A stretch of 5,634 nt of DNA from an uncultured Porphyromonadaceae bacterium (lineage in GTDB: Bacteria > Bacteroidota > Bacteroidia > Bacteroidales > Muribaculaceae), in assembly GCA_946183895.1 (NCBI GenBank), contig CAMHDX010000079.1:1-5634 (forward strand). The letters are read 5' to 3'. The notes beneath the pieces were generated by a model. It saw nothing but the letters and a program-made list of their open reading frames with translations. It made no database searches and was not told where the DNA came from. Position numbers and translations under genes: made by a program. Below are positions 1 through 4,046 of the stretch, in pieces (the stretch's first letter is position 1; every line of letters starts with the position of its first letter).

Positions 1-203
1 TTGTTAATGAAGTTGATCAAGCCGCGCTCGCCACCCGGGAACTGGGGCTGCACGTCAACCATGTCAAACTCGTAGACCACCTCATAGGTTGCCTGCCCGC
101 GAGGGGAGAGCGGATTGACAGTGCCGACGCGGCGTGTTTGCGCAGCTATCGGTAGCACGATGGCCGCCATTAACATCAAGACTGCTATGCGTATAGATTT
201 CAT
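1..203 (-). CDS. Secreted/periplasmic TonB C-terminal-domain family protein, N-terminal part (3' end outside window)
   Basis: Only the first 67 codons are present; the gene continues past the left edge. Residues 1-22 (MKSIRIAVLMLMAAIVLPIAAQ) form a signal peptide with a positive N-region, a hydrophobic core and an Ala-rich end, so the product should be exported. After a short linker, residues 49-67 read VDVQPQFPGGERGLINFIN. The phrase V-x-x-x-P-x-F-P-G-G-E followed by a hydrophobic helix is characteristic of the beginning of the TonB C-terminal domain in many Bacteroidota energy-transducer-like proteins. There is no N-terminal transmembrane anchor plus proline-rich spacer as in classical TonB, so this is more likely a free-standing TonB_C-domain protein than the TonB of the ExbBD complex. 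An in-frame ATG 12 bases upstream (213-215) would add MIEY; I prefer 203 because the signal peptide then starts with MKS. It has its own promoter at 249-278 and is separated from mlaF by a hairpin. Confidence 0.72.
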   Translation of the reverse strand, partial: MKSIRIAVLMLMAAIVLPIAAQTRRVGTVNPLSPRGQATYEVVYEFDMVDVQPQFPGGERGLINFIN

Positions 204-248
204 ATATTCGATCATTGAGTCACGCCCTGTGATAGCGTTACTGCATTG

Positions 249-278
249 CAAATATATAACCTATTTTCCGATTTGCAA
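249..278 (-). promoter_or_regulatory. Bacteroidota-type promoter for the TonB_C-domain gene
   Basis: On the minus strand the -7 box TATATTTG (plus 249-256) matches TAnnTTTG exactly. A TTG -33 element (plus 276-278) lies 19 bases upstream, within the usual spacing for the Bacteroidota primary sigma factor. Transcription would start near 243-245, giving a leader of roughly 30-40 bases before the ATG at 203 or 215. This supports the gene being transcribed independently of the mlaEF operon. Confidence 0.7.
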
Positions 279-330
279 CAAGATCGCGGATTTTTTAACC
301 AATAATTATTAGAGTTTAATGTTTTTTTAC

Positions 331-376
331 ACTTTAGACAAGAAAAGTGGGGCTTCCCACTTTTCTTGTCTAAAGT
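331..376 (-). terminator. Perfect 21-bp inverted repeat, probable transcription terminator of the mlaEF operon
   Basis: Bases 331-351 and 356-376 are perfect reverse complements (21 bp) around a 4-base loop. The hairpin begins 9 bases beyond the mlaF stop codon, the expected place for an operon terminator, and it precedes a fresh promoter for the next gene. Oddly, the strand leaving the hairpin in the minus direction is A-rich (GTAAAAAAAC), not a T-tract. It is therefore not a textbook intrinsic terminator; it could instead act as an RNA 3'-end stabiliser or be a dispersed palindromic element. Confidence 0.55.
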
Positions 377-385
377 CCGATGCCG

Positions 386-1177
386 TCACTTGCCGCGGGG
401 CGAGCGGTGCTCGCGGCGGTAGAGCCGCACGTCGCGAAACAGGTCGGTGGCGTACACGAAGTTGTTCAACTCGTCGTTGTCCACGTCGTAGATTTCGTCC
501 TTAGTGCCCACCCAGCCCAGGTGGCCGCGGTTGACAAAGACGATGTTCTCGCCGATGCCCATCACCGAGTTCATGTCGTGGGTGTTGATGATGGTCGTGA
601 TGCCATACTCGTGGGTGATGTCGCTCAGCAGCTCGTCAATCACAATTGACGTCTTGGGGTCCAGACCGCTGTTGGGCTCGTCGCAAAACAGGTACTTGGG
701 GTTGAGGGCGATGGCACGGGCGATGGCGGCGCGCTTTTGCATACCGCCCGACAGCTCGCTGGGGTACTTTGCCTCGCTGCCGGTGAGGTTGACGCGGTCG
801 ATGCAGAACTGCGCGCGCTCGAGCTGTTCCTCCTCGCTGAGCGTGCTGAACATCTTGAGCGGAAATATCACGTTGCCCATCACCGTCTCGCTGTCGAACA
901 GTGCCGAGCCCTGGAACAGCATGCCTATCTCGTTGCGCAGTTGCTTGAGCTGGGCGGTCGTCATGGTGGTGATGTCGCGCCCGTCGTACAGCACCTGGCC
1001 CTCGTCGGGCTTGAACAGGCCGACGATGTTCTTGACCAGCACGGTCTTGCCGCTGCCGCTCTGACCTATAATCAGATTGGTCTTGCCGTCGTAGAAGGTG
1101 GCGGTGATGCCATGCAGCACCTCGCGGCGATGGCCGTCCTCGTCAAACGACTTCTTCAAGTTCTTTACCTCAATCAT
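386..1177 (-). CDS. mlaF: ABC transporter ATP-binding protein, MlaF/Mkl type (lipid transport across the envelope)
   Basis: This 263-residue protein is the cytoplasmic ATPase of an MCE-type lipid transporter; in the known Mla system it powers phospholipid movement between inner and outer membranes. All ABC motifs are intact: Walker A GQSGSGKT (38-45), Q-loop Gln89 in LFQGSALFD, signature LSGGMQKR (142-149), Walker B with catalytic Glu167 in FCDEPNSGLDP, and switch His200 in NTHD. The variants LSGGM and EPNSGLDP, and the GSALFDSETV segment after the Q-loop, are typical of the MlaF/Ttg2A subgroup rather than amino-acid importers. The start ATG (1175-1177) overlaps the mlaE stop by 4 bases, which implies translational coupling. 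About 60 C-terminal residues after the H-loop end in a basic tail (RREHRSPRGK); in E. coli MlaF the C-terminus contacts the STAS protein MlaB, but no mlaB is visible here. Assignment to the family is firm; the exact substrate is inferred. Confidence 0.93.
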   Translation of the reverse strand: MIEVKNLKKSFDEDGHRREVLHGITATFYDGKTNLIIGQSGSGKTVLVKNIVGLFKPDEGQVLYDGRDITTMTTAQLKQLRNEIGMLFQGSALFDSETVMGNVIFPLKMFSTLSEEEQLERAQFCIDRVNLTGSEAKYPSELSGGMQKRAAIARAIALNPKYLFCDEPNSGLDPKTSIVIDELLSDITHEYGITTIINTHDMNSVMGIGENIVFVNRGHLGWVGTKDEIYDVDNDELNNFVYATDLFRDVRLYRREHRSPRGK

Positions 1178-1923
1178 TGTAGCAACAGTTTAGTGAGAAT
1201 AACGTCAACAACCAGTATCATGATATTGCTCATCACCACAGCGTCGGTGCTGGCCTTGCCCACCTCGACTGAGCCGCCCTGCACCGTGTAGCCGTAGAAG
1301 CCGGCGATGCTCGAAATCAGGTAGGCGAAGCACAGTGACTTGATCAACGCGAACCACACATACCACTCGATGAACATCGTCTGGATGCCGTACAGGTAGG
1401 TGTCAACGCTCACAATGCCCGTGATGACACAAATCAGGTAACCGCCAAACAGGCTTGTCGCCATGCAGATAATCACCATGAACGGCATGATGGTTATCAA
1501 CCCCGCCATCTTGGGGAGCAACAGGAAGCTGGCGCTGTTGATGCCCATGATGTCGAGCGCGTCAATCTGCTCGGTCACGCGCATGGTGCCTATCTCGCTG
1601 GCGATGTTTGACCCTATCTTGCCCGAGAGGATCAGGCACAGGATGCTTGACGAGAACTCCAGCAAGATGATTTCGCGCGTTGTCAAGCCCACGGCATATC
1701 GCGGCAGCAACGGATTGTTGATGTTTAGTTTAATCAAGATGGTACATAGCGAGCCGATGAACAGCGACACTATCAAGATGAGCGGAATGGAATCAATGCC
1801 GAGTTTATACATCTCGTCAAGGTAGCGCTTGAAGAACTCGCGCCACTTCTCGGGTATGCTCAGCGATTGCCACATCAGCGTGCAGTATTGACCGAACCGG
1901 TCAAGTGATTTAGCGATAAACAC
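1174..1923 (-). CDS. mlaE: MlaE-family ABC transporter permease (MCE lipid transporter)
   Basis: This 249-residue integral membrane protein is the permease partner of the MlaF ATPase immediately downstream. An amphipathic N-terminal segment (about 1-40, with PEKWREFFKRYL) precedes hydrophobic stretches near 45-65, 85-100, 133-165, 190-210 and 228-248, the MlaE layout. The diagnostic MlaE motif is at 108-123 (ASEIGTMRVTEQIDAL), and the second conserved block near 208-240 reads GFYGYTVQGGSVEVGKASTDAVVMSN. The length is normal for the family. The start codon is GTG (1921-1923), preceded by an A-rich stretch (AACAATAAAGAC); the next internal ATG (residue 18) would remove most of the amphipathic helix, so GTG is preferred. 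It lies 26 bases after the LuxR gene and overlaps mlaF by 4 bases. The solute-binding MCE protein (MlaD) is not encoded in this window. Confidence 0.92.
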   Translation of the reverse strand: MFIAKSLDRFGQYCTLMWQSLSIPEKWREFFKRYLDEMYKLGIDSIPLILIVSLFIGSLCTILIKLNINNPLLPRYAVGLTTREIILLEFSSSILCLILSGKIGSNIASEIGTMRVTEQIDALDIMGINSASFLLLPKMAGLITIMPFMVIICMATSLFGGYLICVITGIVSVDTYLYGIQTMFIEWYVWFALIKSLCFAYLISSIAGFYGYTVQGGSVEVGKASTDAVVMSNIMILVVDVILTKLLLQ

Positions 1924-1949
1924 GTCTTTATTGTTTTGTTGGTTATAGA

Positions 1950-2513
1950 TTATATCAAGTTGTTCATCACCGCATACAGCGTGAGACCGGCGACACTCTT
2001 GATGCCGGTCTTGTGCATGATGTTCTTGCGGTGAGAGATCACGGTGTGCACCGACAAGTTGAGAGCCTCGGCAATCTCCTTGTTGGTCGAGCCCTTGGCG
2101 ACCTGCACGAGCACGTCAATCTCGCGGCGGCTCAGCTCAAAGCCGGCGTTGTCGTCAACATTGTCGTCAACAGCGGGCGAGGCGCCAATCAGTGTCTCGA
2201 TGATGGCGCCGCGGCTGTCGGCGACGTCAATCACGGCGTCAAAGCGCCGCAGTTGAGCGCTCGAGACGTAGCGGTAGACCAGTGCGACCAGCACGACGTC
2301 GCTACTGACAATCGAGCGCAACGCCTGCACGTTGACCGCCTCCGGATTGCCCACTATCACCATCTCGGGCCGGTCCAGCGGCGCACGCCGCTCCAGGGCA
2401 TCGATGTCGCTCACTGTCGACACCAGCTTGAAGTGGGCGCTATCGCTCAGCACATCGCTCATGCCGGCGGCAATCAATTCGCTACTCTCAACTATGACAA
2501 CACGCTTGCTCAT
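1950..2513 (-). CDS. LuxR/NarL-type transcription regulator with degenerate receiver domain
   Basis: This protein has 187 residues from the ATG at 2511-2513. The C-terminal part (127-187) is a clear LuxR-type helix-turn-helix: LSRREIDVLVQVAKGSTNKEIAEALNLS followed by the recognition helix VHTVISHRKNIMHKTGI. The N-terminal 110 residues have the alternating strand/helix pattern of a receiver (VVIVESSELIAAGMSDVL...), but the expected phosphoacceptor Asp after the third strand is absent (MVIVGNPEAV, Gly55 at that place). The acidic pair after strand 1 is reduced to E9-S10, so it is probably not regulated by ordinary aspartyl phosphorylation. The domains are joined by an acidic linker containing a VDDNVDDN duplication. 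The chosen ATG overlaps the hemerythrin gene's TGA as ATGA. A start 21 bases upstream (2534) would add MVRISAT and overlap more; the receiver strand begins right after MSKR, so 2513 is better. The pairing suggests it controls or senses with the hemerythrin protein; that is inference. Confidence 0.85.
   Translation of the reverse strand: MSKRVVIVESSELIAAGMSDVLSDSAHFKLVSTVSDIDALERRAPLDRPEMVIVGNPEAVNVQALRSIVSSDVVLVALVYRYVSSAQLRRFDAVIDVADSRGAIIETLIGASPAVDDNVDDNAGFELSRREIDVLVQVAKGSTNKEIAEALNLSVHTVISHRKNIMHKTGIKSVAGLTLYAVMNNLI
2149..2172. repeat. Tandem duplication of a 12-base unit in the LuxR linker
   Basis: The unit TTGTCGTCAACA occurs twice back to back, identically (2149-2160 and 2161-2172). 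Being a multiple of three, it keeps frame and encodes the VDDNVDDN stretch (residues 115-122) between the receiver-like and DNA-binding domains. It may be a recent slippage event that lengthened a flexible linker. Confidence 0.8.
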
Positions 2514-3211
2514 TGTTGCTGAGATTCTAACCACAACACATAGGGCACCATCACACGCTCCTCAACAATCGCGTGACACCTCAGGTCGCCCGACACCTGC
2601 AGGATGTCGTACACCACATTGAGCGTATCCTCCTCGTTGGCAACCTCGTGTGGCAGATACTTGAAGATGATTTGAAGCAAGTCCTCAAACTTGGTCTCAA
2701 TCCTCTCATGATTAGCCAGGAAAGCATCAATATCCACAGTGTTAGCAGTCTTGCCGTCCTGCAGAGCGGTGATGTAGGGGAAGATGGTCCGTTCCTCGCG
2801 AGTAAAGTGCTCCTTCATCTCGCTGCGATAGACGTCAAAGAATTGGAGCAACGCCTGTCCGGCACGCTCGGGCAATCGCTCGGCGATGTGCTGCATGTGG
2901 CCGGCGATGTGCGGCAGACAACTGTTGACGTAGAAGTCATGCGACCGCTGCAGATAAGTCACTAGCTGCCGCAGCGATGTGGAGAGCACGCGCGCCTTGT
3001 CGGGCACCATGCCGCCGGTGGCGTAGATGCCGCAGGTGAGCACAAAGAAGTCGGCGTCAACGCCTGCCATGTCGCACACCTCGCCCACGCTCTTGTCACC
3101 GAAGCCCAGCGACAGCCCGAACCTGGGGAGCAACATCACCAGCATCGGGTGCGTTGTGAGCATATCACTCATCTGGCTTGTCCGGTCAAATGTAAAACGT
3201 TTGTTTGACAT
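2510..3211 (-). CDS. RIC/ScdA/YtfE-like di-iron hemerythrin-domain protein
   Basis: This is a 233-residue cytoplasmic protein. An N-terminal ScdA_N-like helical segment (about 10-60: LTTHPMLVMLLPRFGLSLGFGDKSVGEVCDMAGVD) is followed by a hemerythrin four-helix bundle (about 85-225). Candidate iron ligands are His91, His135, Glu139, His168, His213 and Glu217. Their spacing (44, 4, 33, 45, 4) nearly matches the E. coli YtfE ligand pattern as I recall it, so the diiron centre should be intact. The Cys-Cys pair usual in ScdA_N of RIC proteins is missing: LGFG stands where CCGG would be. Known RIC proteins help repair iron-sulfur clusters after nitric oxide or oxidative damage; for this variant that role, or O2/NO sensing, is inferred. 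It is the first gene of the probable four-gene operon, driven by the promoter at 3243-3275, and its stop overlaps the LuxR start (ATGA). The ATG at 3209-3211 sits about 25 bases behind the predicted transcription start. Confidence 0.87.
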   Translation of the reverse strand: MSNKRFTFDRTSQMSDMLTTHPMLVMLLPRFGLSLGFGDKSVGEVCDMAGVDADFFVLTCGIYATGGMVPDKARVLSTSLRQLVTYLQRSHDFYVNSCLPHIAGHMQHIAERLPERAGQALLQFFDVYRSEMKEHFTREERTIFPYITALQDGKTANTVDIDAFLANHERIETKFEDLLQIIFKYLPHEVANEEDTLNVVYDILQVSGDLRCHAIVEERVMVPYVLWLESQQQ

Positions 3212-3222
3212 CCAATTGATAG

Positions 3223-3240
3223 GTTTAAAGTGTTTTAAAC
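3223..3240. promoter_or_regulatory. 18-bp dyad at the predicted start of the hemerythrin operon transcript, candidate operator
   Basis: GTTTAAA (3223-3229) and TTTAAAC (3234-3240) are perfect inverted repeats around the 4-base centre GTGT. The dyad begins 2 bases beyond the -7 box on the minus strand, so it covers the predicted transcription start of the hemerythrin-LuxR-mlaEF operon. A half-site/4-base/half-site layout is the geometry used by CRP/FNR-family dimers, although the half-site is not the classical TTGAT. A repressor bound here would block initiation. Its function is inferred from symmetry and position only. Confidence 0.4.
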
Positions 3241-3242
3241 TG

Positions 3243-3275
3243 CAAAGTTAGTGCAAACCGAGCGAAAAACATCAA
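3243..3275 (-). promoter_or_regulatory. Promoter of the hemerythrin-LuxR-mlaE-mlaF operon
   Basis: On the minus strand the -7 box TAACTTTG (plus 3243-3250) matches TAnnTTTG. A TTG (plus 3273-3275) 22 bases upstream is an acceptable but slightly distant -33 element. Transcription would begin near 3236-3238, leaving a leader of about 25 bases to the ATG at 3211. The box lies inside the 16-base repeated element found three times in this intergenic region. Confidence 0.62.
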
Positions 3276-3296
3276 GCTTGCTTGAATGTTTTGCCG
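3263..3296. promoter_or_regulatory. Imperfect inverted repeat over the -33 region of the hemerythrin operon promoter
   Basis: The left arm AAAACATCAAG (3266-3276) and the right arm CTTGAATGTTTT (3281-3292) pair with one bulged base, flanked by CG/CCG. The 4-base centre CTTG makes an inner CAAGCTTG palindrome (3273-3280). The dyad overlaps the TTG proposed as the -33 element of the leftward promoter, so it may bind an activator or repressor. It is not followed by a run of T in a useful place, and it lies between divergent starts, so a terminator is unlikely. Confidence 0.35.
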
Positions 3297-3356
3297 AGGT
3301 ACCGCCTAATTTCGCGTTTCCTACGCAAAATTAGTGCAAAAATCGCTTTTTTGCAC

Positions 3357-3364
3357 TAACTTTG
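3357..3364 (+). promoter_or_regulatory. -7 box of the promoter for the Cys-rich protein/dut/TPR operon
   Basis: TAACTTTG fits TAnnTTTG exactly and faces the dut operon. No convincing TTG/TTTG -33 element is seen at 17-23 bases upstream, so the promoter may rely on the extended TTTGCAC-TAACTTTGC context or on an activator. Transcription would start near 3369-3371, just before the first plausible ATGs. Confidence 0.55.
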
Positions 3365-3387
3365 CGCTACTAATGTGTTTTTTGACT

Positions 3388-3588
3388 ATGAATGTGAATG
3401 TTGATTGGCAATTAGCGGTAGTGCTGGTAGTGGTCGCGGTGTGCGTGCTGGTGGCATTGCGGGGCGTGTGGCGCGCGATGCACGGCAGGGCCGATTGCGG
3501 CTGTGGCCGTGGTGGCGACTGCCCGCTGCGGGCATCGCACGGCTGCGATTGCTGCAATCAACGTGACAAAGTTGTGAACAATGAGTAA
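3388..3588 (+). CDS. Small membrane-anchored cysteine-rich protein (FeoB-associated Cys-rich-like)
   Basis: This protein has 66 residues from ATG 3388. It has a short N-terminus, one transmembrane helix (about 8-24, [17 protein letters not shown]), a basic stop-transfer segment ([10 protein letters not shown]), and a cytoplasmic-type tail with six closely spaced cysteines (37, 39, 45, 53, 55, 56; CGC, CP, CDCC). The one-helix plus Cys-cluster design resembles the FeoB-associated Cys-rich membrane protein family (about 50-70 residues), which suggests metal or Fe-S binding, but no feo gene is nearby and the resemblance is architectural. An ATG at 3373 (adding MCFLT) is possible but would leave almost no leader after the predicted transcription start. 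A GTG at 3334 lies upstream of the -7 box and is unlikely. Its last 8 bases overlap the dut start (ATGAGTAA), implying coupled translation. The function is unknown. Confidence 0.68.
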   Translation: MNVNVDWQLAVVLVVVAVCVLVALRGVWRAMHGRADCGCGRGGDCPLRASHGCDCCNQRDKVVNNE

Positions 3589-4024
3589 GACTATCATCAA
3601 GGTTGTCAACCGGTCGCCTCACGCGCTCCCTGCCGCGGCAACGCCGTTGAGCGCGGGCATGGACCTGCGGGCCTGGTTGCCTGACGGACAAGTGGTGCTG
3701 CAACCGCTGCAGCGCGTGCTCATTCCCACCGGGCTGTACATCGAGTTGCCGGCGGGCATGGAGTGTCAGGTGCGTCCGCGCAGCGGGCTCGCGCTCAAGC
3801 GTGGACTGACGGTGCTCAATTCGCCCGGAACCATCGACGCCGACTATCGAGGCGAGGTGGGCGTCATCATGATTAACCTCAGCGCCGAGCCTCAGGTCAT
3901 TGAGGACGGCGTGCGCATCGCGCAGATGGTGGTCGCGCGTCACGAGACGGTGGAGTGGCAACCGGTCGAGGCGCTCGAGCAGAGCGAGCGTGGCGAGGGC
4001 GGCTTCGGTCACACGGGCGCTTGA
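3581..4024 (+). CDS. dut: dUTP diphosphatase (dUTPase)
   Basis: This 147-residue protein of trimeric dUTPase type hydrolyses dUTP to dUMP and pyrophosphate, keeping uracil out of DNA and supplying dUMP for thymidylate synthesis. All five family motifs are visible in order: motif 1 AGMDLRAW (25-32), motif 2 RPRSGLALK (65-73), motif 3 in the segment 80-98 with [12 protein letters not shown] (catalytic Asp86 by homology), motif 4 RIAQMVVA (112-119) and the P-loop-like motif 5 [10 protein letters not shown] (137-146). Length is typical. The start ATG overlaps the end of the upstream Cys-rich gene by 8 bases; the following TPR gene begins 22 bases after its stop, so all three are likely one transcription unit. 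A dut gene followed by a secreted TPR-protein gene is an arrangement I recall from other Bacteroidales. No anomaly is seen, and this looks like the housekeeping chromosomal copy. Confidence 0.97.
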   Translation: MSKTIIKVVNRSPHALPAAATPLSAGMDLRAWLPDGQVVLQPLQRVLIPTGLYIELPAGMECQVRPRSGLALKRGLTVLNSPGTIDADYRGEVGVIMINLSAEPQVIEDGVRIAQMVVARHETVEWQPVEALEQSERGEGGFGHTGA

Positions 4025-4046
4025 TGTTAACTATTGCGAAAACGAG

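Larger units (their letters stand above)
3242..3365. repeat. Three copies of a 16-base promoter element (two leftward, one rightward)
   Basis: GCAAAGTTAGTGCAAA at 3242-3257 recurs as GCAAAATTAGTGCAAA at 3325-3340 (one mismatch, same orientation) and as the exact reverse complement TTTGCACTAACTTTGC at 3350-3365. Each copy holds a TAnnTTTG box: TAACTTTG leftward, TAATTTTG leftward (3326-3333) and TAACTTTG rightward. The second and third copies face each other with 9 bases between and could form a hairpin of about 16 bp with one mismatch. The copies may simply be extended -7 regions, or a shared regulator site. Confidence 0.8.

Noticed and set aside
115..312. 65-codon plus-strand open frame at the left end
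   Set aside because: It runs opposite the signal peptide of the TonB_C-domain gene and across its promoter. It has no initiation context or recognisable features.
504..1291. Plus-strand open frames of about 185 codons opposite mlaF
   Set aside because: The minus strand encodes a complete ABC ATPase with every motif; the plus-strand products have no domain features.
2013..2522. 169-codon plus-strand open frame opposite the LuxR gene
   Set aside because: The minus strand carries a clear LuxR helix-turn-helix; the plus product is a His/Val/Ala-rich shadow.
3325..3365. Hairpin from facing repeat copies considered as a transcription terminator
   Set aside because: It sits between divergent operons with no converging transcript to terminate, and both arms contain promoter -7 boxes, so a promoter/regulatory reading explains it better.
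3334..3387. Extending the Cys-rich protein upstream to GTG 3334
   Set aside because: That start precedes the TAACTTTG box at 3357-3364 and would lie upstream of the predicted transcription start; ATG 3388 gives a sensible short N-terminus before the membrane helix.
3386..4012. 208-codon open frame on the minus strand
   Set aside because: It is antisense to the Cys-rich gene and dut. The dut frame has all five dUTPase motifs; the antisense product is low-complexity Arg/His/Ala sequence.
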